The translations under genes and the position numbers were made by a program. Source: Stenotrophomonas nematodicola (GTDB lineage Bacteria > Pseudomonadota > Gammaproteobacteria > Xanthomonadales > Xanthomonadaceae). Taken from it: DNA of 64,000 nt. Location of the stretch: the NCBI RefSeq assembly GCF_009467805.1, contig NZ_WIAY01000001.1:996982-1060981 (forward strand). The letters run 5' to 3'. Below the pieces are notes generated by a model that saw only the letters and a program-made list of their open reading frames with translations, made no database searches and had not been told where the DNA came from. The first letter of the stretch is position 1, and every line of letters starts with the position of its first letter. This document shows positions 18,488 through 27,600 of the stretch, piece by piece.

Positions 18488-21400
18488 CCTTGCTTCCTGC
18501 CGTTGCGGGTCGATAGAACCGAGGCCATGTGGGTTCCTTTAGTGTGCAGACCGGTGTGGGTGGGGGCAGCAGCGATCAGTTGGCTGGGCAACGCGGATGC
18601 CGGGTCATCCATGCCGTGGCCCCATTCCAAGGGCATGCTTACCCAGAAGCCTCTGACTGCTGGCCGGCTGTCTCCATCACCTTCACGAAGACGAGCCAAC
18701 CCCTTCGCGACATTGTGACAGCCCACTACCGTGGTGACATCGCCGTCCATCACACTTGGAGCGGCCATGTAGGCCGGCTGGAGATCCGGCGGCTGCGCGT
18801 GAACATAGCGCTCCACTGCCTTCTTCTCTTCATTCCATCCAGCAGATGGAAACCCTTCGAGCACTGAATCGTAACGGGGCAGGGCATCGGTTGGCACGTT
18901 CCTGAACACCTCTTCGTAGATCGCAGCGTTGTCGTCTGCCAGCCTCTGGATTTCCGTCCAGCAAACGGGATCGGCAGGCTTGGCAAGAAATGGAGTCTCA
19001 CCTTCGCGCCGGCTGATCGGAGGATGAAAAGCGCCTCCCGCTGCACGGGTGTAGCCATCAGGCTTGCCCATCTGCCGCATTTTCTCACTGCTGTCGATCG
19101 ACATTCCCAGGAACTTTCTCCATAGGCGCATCCGAAGATCCCGTGCAAACGCACGCGTGCCCACGTGGAGGCCGTTGCCCAGATCACGCAGCGTTGCCTC
19201 GCCATCAACGATCACCGCCGCAATTTCCGTGTCGCCATTGCCCAGCAGGCTTCGGTCATTGCAGTTGGCGCTGCCGATGATGGCCACCGCATCATCCACG
19301 ATCAGCAGCTTGGAGTGTACGTAGCACTGTTCGGTCACCAGGTAGAGCGGCGGATTCGCCTCGCTGCCGCCTGCGGTTCGGGGGCCCGTGGTGTACAGGT
19401 CATGGTTGGTGTCCTTGAGCACGCCATAGCTGCGCAGGTTCAGGACAGTCAGATAGGCCTTCCACCCACCTTGGCGGAGTTCCGCACGCAGATCCTCCTC
19501 GCTCACACTGACATCGCGGATACCCAGGCGCCTGGCTGCCAGCGTCCGGCAGATCCGCCGGATCAGGCTGTCCTGCCCTCGCAGCAGGGTCTGCTGCACC
19601 CAGTACTGCTGTTTGACCACCGCGCCGTCGGTCACGCTGCCTTCGGGGTGTACCGGCAAGGTGATGTAGACATGGAAGCCCGTCCCGCTGCGGATCGCCT
19701 TGGCGATACGGGTGGCGATCACTTCGACCAGTGGGTTGCTCGCCGCCGATGGCACACCCGGCTTGAAGGCGAGCATGTCCGCGACCGGCGTGCCTGGCAG
19801 CGCAGCGTCCACCGGCCCACCCACCATCCCCAGCCCCCGCGTGATCCGCCGTGCCTTGGTCTCTTCCTCCTCCGTGGACGGACCGCGTCGACTATCGCGA
19901 ATGCGCCTGTCCAGCGGGCGTCCGGGCTCGACATCGGAGAAGCCGCAGCCTGAGATCAGGAACTGCGTCTCCAGATAGACAAACGCCCTGGCCGATGCGA
20001 TGCAATTGAGCATCGCGTCCTGGATGGAGTGCATGGGTTGATCGCGCTCCCAATAGGGCGTCAGATTGCTGCCGTCGTCCAGGTCCAGGCCGTACCTGCG
20101 GCAGGCCCTGCGCTCCATGTCGTGCAATGCGGTGCCAGACGAGCGCACGATCTGCACGCTGACTCCACCGGCGGTGCCAGGACGGCACAGGTCTCCGAAG
20201 AGCGCCTGGGCACCCCCCATGCGCTGCAACCAAGCATCACCCAGGGGCGTCAGCTCCAGGCCGCGCCCCAGGGACGTCTGCCTTGGTACCGCCTTCCCAT
20301 GCTCCGCCGCCCAATCGATGCCCGCATTGATGCCCCCCACCGCTGCCCTGCCCCCGCCCCTTGCGCCACGCTGGTTCTGCCACAGCATGGCGTTCCAGCG
20401 ATGCATGAAGTTGCGACAGATATCAAAGACTGCCGGCCCCTCAATGCAGGCATGCACGTCCTGCCACGGCATGCGCGGCTGGCGACCGCTGTCCAGCAGT
20501 GCCTGGGTGCGGTCTACGTCGGTCGCCAGCCAGGTGCGAAGGTCGTCCCACTTCTTTCTGGCACTGGCGAGCTTCTCCAGCGCTTTGGCCTTGGCCTTCT
20601 CGATGTCCGCGTCCATCTGGGATGGATCGCCGGGGTAGATCATCATCCGATCCAGCCCCTTCACGAAACGCCCGCGGTAACGCGTGAGCATCGCAGACTT
20701 CCCTGCGATCCAGTCCTCCAGATCCTTGGCGTGAATGGCCGTGAATGCGTCCACAATGTCCGACGCTGCCTCAAGGGTACCTGTGACATCGCCGTTCCCG
20801 GCCTGGTCCACGGTGCGGTTGCCGGCGGCAATCACCTCACGATAGCGGTGCCGGGCCTGGTCCAGATCGATCCTGATGGCATTGAGAACCCCGCCCACCG
20901 TCCGCACGACGGTGATCATCTCGGAGATGCCTTTGACGTCCGCCATTTCCTGAAGCACTGAGATGATCGCGTCGCTGAGTACCTGCTTGCCCTTTTCCTC
21001 CAGCAGTGGCGTGATGGCGGCCTTGTCGGCATAGTCGAGAAGTTCCGACAGCGCCGCGCCCTCGTCCCATTGCTGTTTCATGCGATCAACGGCAATCGCC
21101 AGTCCCGGCAGGTACGCGGCAGCGAAGCCAGGACGGACCCTGCCGCACGCCTCCAGACTGTCGTCGATCCGGTCTCGGGTGAGATCGACCTCCAGGGTCG
21201 TCATGCCGCGCGAACGCGACAGGCTGTTGTTGTAGTGATCGTTGAGCACATGCAGCGCCGGATTGCAGACCACATCAAAGTTGCCGTCGTCCCAGCGGCC
21301 GTGCGCGATATCCAACCCACCAAGGAAGCCGATCTCTCCATCCACCACGAGAATCTTCTGGTGATGCGAGAAGGCGATGTTGAACGCATCGGCGCGACCG

Positions 21401-21864
21401 GTGGCCGGGTTCTGCAGACCTACTTCGATGTTGCCCGGGGTATTGTCGTCGCGCATTTTGTACAGCGCGATACGGGCCTCGTTCTCGTGCGTGTACGCGG
21501 CCGCCTCGATGCTGTCATAGAGCAGTACGCGCACGTCCACACCGCGATGATTGATGGCGTCGAACAGCAGTTCACTCAGCCGCCCGTCTCCGCCCCCTCC
21601 GCACTCGGTCATCTCCGTATCGATGTTCAACTGCCAGTCGGCAATGAAGATGAACTTCTTCGCCCGGCGGATGGCCTCTGCCATCGCATGCATGGCAGAA
21701 CAGCCATCGGTGAAGGACTGCACGGCATTGCCGTGCCGCACCGGTGCGAACTGCCGCTCTGCCGGCGCGTAGTAGTCCCCGCTGGACGTGCCCTGCTGAC
21801 CGTTCCGGCACGTCAGCGCAGTGTGCGCGACGGTACGGGTATGGGTGTGCGTGCCATCTGCCAT
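18484..21864 (-). CDS. Type VI phospholipase D effector 1 (Tle5/PldA-like)
   Basis: 1,126-residue protein with two HKD motifs of the phospholipase D superfamily: HQKILVVD (H168, K170, D175) in the N-terminal half and HSKLLIVDD (H850, K852, D857) in the C-terminal half, each followed by a Gly/Ser-Ala segment (GFLGGLD; IIGSANCNDRS). There is no signal peptide, and the size matches PldA of P. aeruginosa (about 1,100 residues). Such enzymes hydrolyse phosphatidylethanolamine of rival cells. ATG 21864 is preceded by AGGAGAGG; an in-frame TTG two codons upstream is rejected. It overlaps its immunity gene by ATGA. It is clearly paralogous to effector 2, with the middle (about 265-440) most divergent. 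Confidence 0.92.
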   Translation of the reverse strand: MADGTHTHTRTVAHTALTCRNGQQGTSSGDYYAPAERQFAPVRHGNAVQSFTDGCSAMHAMAEAIRRAKKFIFIADWQLNIDTEMTECGGGGDGRLSELLFDAINHRGVDVRVLLYDSIEAAAYTHENEARIALYKMRDDNTPGNIEVGLQNPATGRADAFNIAFSHHQKILVVDGEIGFLGGLDIAHGRWDDGNFDVVCNPALHVLNDHYNNSLSRSRGMTTLEVDLTRDRIDDSLEACGRVRPGFAAAYLPGLAIAVDRMKQQWDEGAALSELLDYADKAAITPLLEEKGKQVLSDAIISVLQEMADVKGISEMITVVRTVGGVLNAIRIDLDQARHRYREVIAAGNRTVDQAGNGDVTGTLEAASDIVDAFTAIHAKDLEDWIAGKSAMLTRYRGRFVKGLDRMMIYPGDPSQMDADIEKAKAKALEKLASARKKWDDLRTWLATDVDRTQALLDSGRQPRMPWQDVHACIEGPAVFDICRNFMHRWNAMLWQNQRGARGGGRAAVGGINAGIDWAAEHGKAVPRQTSLGRGLELTPLGDAWLQRMGGAQALFGDLCRPGTAGGVSVQIVRSSGTALHDMERRACRRYGLDLDDGSNLTPYWERDQPMHSIQDAMLNCIASARAFVYLETQFLISGCGFSDVEPGRPLDRRIRDSRRGPSTEEEETKARRITRGLGMVGGPVDAALPGTPVADMLAFKPGVPSAASNPLVEVIATRIAKAIRSGTGFHVYITLPVHPEGSVTDGAVVKQQYWVQQTLLRGQDSLIRRICRTLAARRLGIRDVSVSEEDLRAELRQGGWKAYLTVLNLRSYGVLKDTNHDLYTTGPRTAGGSEANPPLYLVTEQCYVHSKLLIVDDAVAIIGSANCNDRSLLGNGDTEIAAVIVDGEATLRDLGNGLHVGTRAFARDLRMRLWRKFLGMSIDSSEKMRQMGKPDGYTRAAGGAFHPPISRREGETPFLAKPADPVCWTEIQRLADDNAAIYEEVFRNVPTDALPRYDSVLEGFPSAGWNEEKKAVERYVHAQPPDLQPAYMAAPSVMDGDVTTVVGCHNVAKGLARLREGDGDSRPAVRGFWVSMPLEWGHGMDDPASALPSQLIAAAPTHTGLHTKGTHMASVLSTRNGRKQG

Positions 21865-22181
21865 GATCAACCTCTCCTTGCGCCGTCCGCGCCTGGTGTT
21901 CAGCCCGGGCAGGAACTGCCCCCGTCGTACCGACTGTTTCTGCTGTACCCCGCTTCAAAAACGGTGGTGGACGCGGGCCAGACCGACAGGGACCGGCTCG
22001 CGTTCCACTTCCGCACGCGACATCTCCGCCTTGCGGCCGAACTGACTGCCGCTGTATTCGTCGACCTGTGCCGGCCGCCGGGACAGCCTGTTGCGTCCGG
22101 CGTACCGCGACGAGTCGCGGCGCGGTTCATGCAGTGGATGAGCGCGTGATGGCTGCAGCGCCCGAGCGTGCAGTTCAGCGG

Positions 22182-22310
22182 CTATCGCGCGAAGGAGCCT
22201 AGCGGCGTGTTGCCGGGGATGTCGTGCTGCCAGCGGATGACGGCTGCGGGCTGCCTGCCCTTTTTCATCGCAATCGCAGGCATTGCAGCGGTCGTCGCCG
22301 CTGTAGGTCG
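22182..22310 (-). pseudogene. Relic of an immunity-like gene (C-terminal fragment)
   Basis: Minus-strand translation gives CDCDEKGQ in one frame and VIRWQHDIPGNTPLGSF followed by a stop in another. These match YDYDAKGKES and VFVCWQHDVPSNRPLRHF of the intact immunity protein at 23059-24684. At least one frameshift lies between the two pieces, and nothing recognisable of the rest of the gene remains. The surrounding bases 21,865-22,587 hold no convincing intact gene. Confidence 0.6.
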
Positions 22311-22587
22311 CATGATCCTGCTGCCGCGACGGGGTGTCGTCATCGGCCAGGGCAGACCCGGACATGCGCGGATTCGACGGCACGCTGCCGTCTCGGCAGA
22401 AGACCGGGATCGGGATCGTCGCCGTACGCGGCCCAGCCGCGCTGCAGGGGACGCGTCTGGCAGGAGAATCTCCTGACGGGCCATTGCGGCCTTCGGCGTC
22501 TCACCTCTTTCGGGCGTGCTGCGGGCATCCACTGCGTCGTGGCCAAGGACGCCTACGTGGGTCATCAAGCAGCAGCGTTCAACCTGG

Positions 22588-22658
22588 TCACGAGGCCTCG
22601 TGATGCCGGCCAGGCAGGGCACGCCGGTGCCTGCCCTCAGAGGGAAGGCACCGGCGTG
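22588..22658. repeat. Perfect palindrome plus long hairpin between effector modules
   Basis: TCACGAGGCCTCGTGA at 22588-22603 is a perfect 16-base palindrome. Seventeen bases on, CACGCCGGTGCCT (22620-22632) and AGGCACCGGCGTG (22646-22658) form a perfect 13-base stem with an inner CCCT/AGGG stem. They lie after immunity gene 3 and its relic and before effector 1, where a transcript end or recombination site could be expected. No U-tract was seen. Confidence 0.55.
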
Positions 22659-22709
22659 TGCGAGCATGTGCACAAGGAGTCACGCGTACTCAGGGCCTAC
22701 GCAGGCGCC

Positions 22710-23022
22710 TCACCGCAGCTGATCGTAGCTCAGCGTTTCCACGTCATATCCGTAAGGAACTGCCCGTATGGTGCCGCTCTCGTCTCGACGCAGGCCAGGC
22801 GTGCCGTCTGGCCGCGGACGCTCCATCGGACTGTAGGCACGGCTCTCCCATTGTTCCAGTCGGCACACACGCTGACCACCGTTGCCATCTCGCGGGCGAA
22901 GCGAGGAGATCGGCGCGGTCCGAGCAGGCCGCGCCGGCCCGCGCCGAGGTAGCCCAAAGTGCCACCACCAGCAGACCCAGCACACCGGGCTTCACGCTCA
23001 CAGCTGATGCAGACCAAGCCAT
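22710..23022 (-). pseudogene. Internally deleted immunity-like gene
   Basis: Three pieces of an immunity-like gene are stitched together. From ATG 23022 a signal peptide and N-terminus are readable (GVLGLLVVALWATSARAG then ACSDRADLLASPA). After an out-of-frame junction near 22,890 comes GGQRVCRLEQWESRAY to about GTIRAVPY, and this joins in frame to the normal C-terminus YGYDVETLSYDQLR and a stop at 22710. By comparison with the intact 541-residue copy next door, roughly 60 and 400 codons are missing at the two junctions. The gene cannot make a working protein. Confidence 0.8.
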
Positions 23023-23058
23023 CTCGTCTCCGGTGCGGGTCGATGTGCCTGCGATGCC

Positions 23059-24684
23059 TTACCGCACCTCGTCGTAGCTCAGCTTCTCCACGTCGTAGCC
23101 GTACTGGCTGGCCATGTACGCATTGATCTGCGCCAGCCCCTGGATGAGCATCTTTCCGTCCGGCGTGCCGCAGCGGTTGGCGACGTTCTTCATGCCGTAG
23201 ATCAGGGCATCTTCCTTGCTGCGCTTTGGCGTGGGATCGGGCGTCCACCACGGGAAGTGGCGCAGCGGCCTGTTGCTCGGCACATCGTGCTGCCAACAGA
23301 CGAAGACCAGGCTTTCCTTGCCCTTGGCGTCGTAGTCGTAGACGCGATAGCTGGCGTAACCGCTGGTGGTGGGCGTGACCTTGAGTACGCCGCTCTCCGC
23401 GTAGCGCTTGAGATCTTCCCGGGCAACCTCCTGCGGTATGCCGCCGTAATGGATTACGCGGGTCAGTCTGCCGTCCGCGCCGTACATCTCCTGGCGGTTC
23501 AGGTCGGCACCGCGCCATTGACGCTGGCGCGGTGCGCGGCGGTTGGCATCGAAGAACTCCATTACCGTGGAACCGCTGCGATGCGGGTAGGTGCGGATGC
23601 GCGGGTATCTGTCGAGCGAGGCGAACTGATCGTCGATGACCGAGAGCGGGACAGGCTGGGTCGGGAAGTCATATGCCAGCTTGGCGCTGCCATCCGTGCT
23701 GCGCTGCTCGTAAGGCGGCTGGGCATCGAAGGTGGCAAATCCCATGTCATGCGTGGCGAACGTGTAGATGCCCTGCTTCGGAATGAAATTGAACAGTGCC
23801 TCCTGGCGCCTGGCGTCCTTGTCTTTCAGCCACGCGTTGCCCTGCCCTCGACCGCGCGCGCTCGGCGGCTGCGACGCCGTGTCGTCGTCCGCCTGCCCGG
23901 GACCCGGGGTGCGAAGCTGCGACAGCAGCGTACCGTCGGGATAATAGGCATACGTGGTCATCGCCGCCGTGTCCGGCGCGACCTGGCTGCACTGGAAACC
24001 CGGCTGGACGCTCACTGCCTCGCTCGGGCCGCTGGCCATCGTCATCCGCCCCTGCGCGTCGTAGCGGGCACAGAAGGTCAACCGGTCAGCCACCACCGAG
24101 CGCGCGGCGTGATTGCTGGCCACCGTGATTTCCGGCGTCTCATGCATGCGCGCCTCGACCAGGTGCCCACCCGCGTCGTAGAAGAAGGCATCGACGCGGG
24201 TCATGAAGTAGTGGGGAGTCAGTTTGGCCAGGATCGGATTTCGCTGCTGCCCGGGCATGGGACGCGAGGAAGCCGCCTGCACCTTGCCGGCCGGGTCGCG
24301 ACGCAGACCGGGTTTTCCATCCGGTTGCGCGCGCTCCAGGGGGCTGTACACCCGGCTTTCCCATTGCTCCAGCCGGCACACGCGCCGGCCGCCCTTGTCG
24401 TCCGATTCCAGATAGACCACCTGGCCCTCGGCCGGACCGAACCGGCCCGCCGGGAGGCTGGCGGCGGACGGCACCAATGCCGGCTGCCGCAGACGGCCGT
24501 CTTCCTGGATCTGGCCGTGCTGCAGCGCTACCCGCGCGGCGGCGCCGTCGTTGAACACCAGGGTCACACCTGCGACGGGCGACGCCAGCGGGTCGGTCCG
24601 GTCCGTACAGGCGGCCGTCGCCTGGAACGCCATCGCTCCCAGTGCGATCGACACCGCCCCCGTCACGCAGCGCCTGAATCTCAT
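23059..24684 (-). CDS. Putative immunity protein for phospholipase D effector 2
   Basis: 541-residue exported protein: signal peptide MRFRRCVTGAVSIALGAMAF to about QATA, then ACTDRTDPLASPVAGVTLVF as in its paralogues. It keeps the cysteines in CRLEQWE, FCARYD, FQCSQ, VCWQHD and NRCG, and the YD-like motifs FYDAGGHLVEAR, RYDAQGRM, YYPDGTLLSQL, MYGADGRLTRV and YDYDAKGKESL. The start overlaps the stop of effector 2 by ATGA. It is more distant from the two tandem copies than they are from each other, most of all in residues 35-120. The role is inferred from gene position and export. The open frame continues upstream across the effector, but that part is a shadow. Confidence 0.82.
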   Translation of the reverse strand: MRFRRCVTGAVSIALGAMAFQATAACTDRTDPLASPVAGVTLVFNDGAAARVALQHGQIQEDGRLRQPALVPSAASLPAGRFGPAEGQVVYLESDDKGGRRVCRLEQWESRVYSPLERAQPDGKPGLRRDPAGKVQAASSRPMPGQQRNPILAKLTPHYFMTRVDAFFYDAGGHLVEARMHETPEITVASNHAARSVVADRLTFCARYDAQGRMTMASGPSEAVSVQPGFQCSQVAPDTAAMTTYAYYPDGTLLSQLRTPGPGQADDDTASQPPSARGRGQGNAWLKDKDARRQEALFNFIPKQGIYTFATHDMGFATFDAQPPYEQRSTDGSAKLAYDFPTQPVPLSVIDDQFASLDRYPRIRTYPHRSGSTVMEFFDANRRAPRQRQWRGADLNRQEMYGADGRLTRVIHYGGIPQEVAREDLKRYAESGVLKVTPTTSGYASYRVYDYDAKGKESLVFVCWQHDVPSNRPLRHFPWWTPDPTPKRSKEDALIYGMKNVANRCGTPDGKMLIQGLAQINAYMASQYGYDVEKLSYDEVR

Positions 24685-27600
24685 ACCTGCTCCGTGCCCG
24701 TCTTGATCGGGTTGACCGATGCCATGCGTGTTCCTTCGTCGTTGATGCCGCGGTGCGTCGGCACGGCGGCAATGATCTGGTTGGGCATTGCGGCGGCCGG
24801 GTCGTCCATGTTGTGCCCCCACTCCAGCGGCATGGTCACCCAGAACCCCTTTACCGCCGCTGCACCATCGCGCAGTCGTGCAAGGCCCTTGCTGACATTG
24901 TGCCGCCCCACGGTTCGGGTTACCTCGCCGTCCATCACACTTGGCACCGACATGTAGCCGGCCTGCAGATCGGATGGCTGGGCATAGATGTAGCGCCGGA
25001 CCTTCTCCCGCTTCTCGTCCATGCCGGCCGTGGCGAAGCCCTGGAACACCGCATCGTAGGTGCCCATGCTGTTGCGCGGCACGTTCTGGAACACCTCTTC
25101 GAACGCCGCCGCATTGGCATCGGCGAGCTTCTGGATCGCGGTCCAGCATGCACGGCTGGCCGGCTGTTCGATGAAGGATACGTCGTCCGCGTTCGGCCGG
25201 ATCGGTGGGTGATAGGCGCTCCCCGCCATGTTGGTGTAGCCCTGGTCCTTGGCGACACGCCCTGGCACTGCCCCCGTCTCGATGGACTTCCCGAGGAACT
25301 TCTTCCAGAGCCGCAGACGCAGGTCGCGCGCGAACGTACGCGTCACCACCATCGCGCCATTGCCCAGATTGCGCACCCTGTTTTCCGTGTCCACGATGAC
25401 GGCCGCGATCTCGGTGTCGCCGGTGCCTTCCAGGCTGCGGTCGTTGCAGTTGGCACTGCCGATGATGGCCACCGCATCGTCGACGATCAGCAGCTTGGAG
25501 TGCACGTAGCACTGTTCGGTGACCAGATAGAGCGGCGGATTCGCGTTGCTGCCCTCGGCGGTGGGCGGCGCGCTGCGGTAACTGTCGTGGTTGGTGTCCT
25601 TCAACACGCCATAGCTGCGCAGGTTGAGGATCGTCAGGTAGTCCTTCCAGCCACCTTCGGCGACTGCTGCCCGCAGATCGGCTTCGCTCACGCTCTCGCG
25701 GCGGATCTTCAGTTTGCGTGCCACCAGCGCGCGCGCGATCTGCCGGATGAGGCTGTCGCGCCCCCGCAGCAGGCTCTGCTGCACCCAGTACTGCTGCTTG
25801 AGCACCGCGCCATCGAACAGACTGCCTTCCGGGTGAACCGGCAAGGTCACGTAGACGTGGAAGTCCTGGCCGCAGCCGATCGCCTTGATGATGCGCGACG
25901 CCAGGGTGGCGACCAGCTTGTTGTGCGCGGCGGACGGCTGGCCCTGCCGGAATTCGCGGATGTCCTTGATCGCGTTGCCAGCCCCCAGTCGATCAGCGAC
26001 GCCCTGGGTGGCACCCAGTCCGCGGTCGGCGATCTTGGCCTTCTTGTCCTGCGCCGGCGTCAATTCGCCGCGACGGCCGCCGCTGATGATGGTGTCCAGC
26101 TTTCGCCCGGGTTCGGCATCGGAGAAGCCGCAGTCTGAAATCAGGAATTGGGTCTCCACATAGACATAGGCCTGCGCAGATTCGATGCAGTTGAGCATCG
26201 CATCCTGGATGGAGCGCATGGGCTGGTTCCGGTCCCAGTAGGGGCTCAACCCGGCATCATTCATGTCCAGGCCGTGCTCCCTGCAGGCGTCGCGTTCCAT
26301 CGTATGCAGCGCTGTACCGGACGAGCGGACCACCTGCACGGTGATGCCACCCGCGGTGCCGCGTCGCGATACGTCGCCGAACAGTGCCTGCCGCCCACCC
26401 ATCGCCTCCAGCCATTTCCCCGACAGCGGCGTCAGTTCGCGACCGCGCGCCAACGAGACCTGTTCGGGAATGGCGGCGCCGATGCGGTTGGCGGTGCGGA
26501 TGCCCGCATTGGTGGCGTCGCGGATCTTCTGGCCCGCCGCCCGGTCGCCGCGCTGGTTCTGCCAGACCATCGCGTTCCAGCGGTGCATGAAGTTGCGGCA
26601 GATATCGAACACCGCCGGGCCTTCCAGGCGGGCATGCACGTCCTGCCAGGGCATGCGCGCGTGGCGGCCGGAATCGAGCAGCATCTGCGCACGGTCGATC
26701 GGCTCGTTGAGCCACTTCTCGAAGGCGAGAAACGCATCCTTGGCCTTCTGCAGGGCATCCAGCGCGGCTGCCTTGAGCTTGTCCACGTCCTTGCCGATTT
26801 CCGACGGATCATCGATGTAGTCACCCGCCCGGTCGATCACCTTGCCACCGGTCTCGCGGACGGCCTCAACGGTTGCCTTGAGCTCATCCCAGCGCGCCAT
26901 GAAGCCCTTGGCCTGGATGTCGACGAAGGCCTTGGCCGCATTCAAGGCATGGTCGGCCGCGCCGCTGACATTGCCCTTGCCCAGTTCGTCGTAGCTGCGG
27001 TTGCCGGAGGCGAGGACCTCCGAGTATTTCAGGTCGGCCTGCGCCAGGCTTTTCTGGATGCCCTCCAGCAGGGTGCCCAGGGTCTGGACCAGGCTGGTGG
27101 CGGTGGAGTAACCCGGAATGACCAGGCCGCGGATCTTCTCGGTCACCGCATGTTCGGCGGCGTCGGGAATGCCGGCCTTGTCGGCGTAGTCGAGGATTTC
27201 CGCCAGGGCGGCCCCCTTCTCCCACTGCTCCTTGAGCAGGTCCATCGCTGTGGCCATGTTGGGCAGATAGGCCGCCGCAAACCCCGGGCGCTTGCGCCCG
27301 GCGGCGTCGGGGCCGGTATCCATGATGTCGCGGGTGAGCTCCCACTCGTCCTGGGTCATGCCGCGCGCCTTTGTCACGCTGTTGTTGTAGTGATCGTTGA
27401 TGACATGCAGCGCCGGGTCGCAGACCACGTCGAAGTTGCCATCGTCCCAGCGGCCATGCGCGACGTCCAGACCGCCGACGAAACCGATCTTGCCGTCGAT
27501 CACCAGGATTTTCTGGTGATGCGAGAACGCGATGTTGAACGCGTCGGAGCGGCCGGTGGCCGGGTTGTGCAGGCCCACTTCGATGTTGCCCGGGGTGTTC

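Larger units (their letters stand above)
15100..18575. repeat. Tandem duplication, 1,739-base period, covering the immunity gene and the effector 3' tail
   Basis: Two units, about 15,100-16,836 and 16,839-18,575, align with a constant offset of 1,739 bases and no net insertion or deletion. Stop-to-stop and start-to-start distances are both exactly 1,739. Each unit holds a complete 546-residue immunity-like gene plus about 85 bases upstream. In the second unit these upstream bases are the true 3' end of phospholipase gene 1; in the first they are an orphan copy of it. The duplication therefore arose within the effector-immunity pair. Confidence 0.93.

Noticed and set aside
23059..25512. 817-codon frame covering immunity gene 3 and its upstream region
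   Set aside because: The part upstream of 24,684 is an out-of-frame shadow of effector 2. The real protein starts at a signal peptide overlapping the effector stop.
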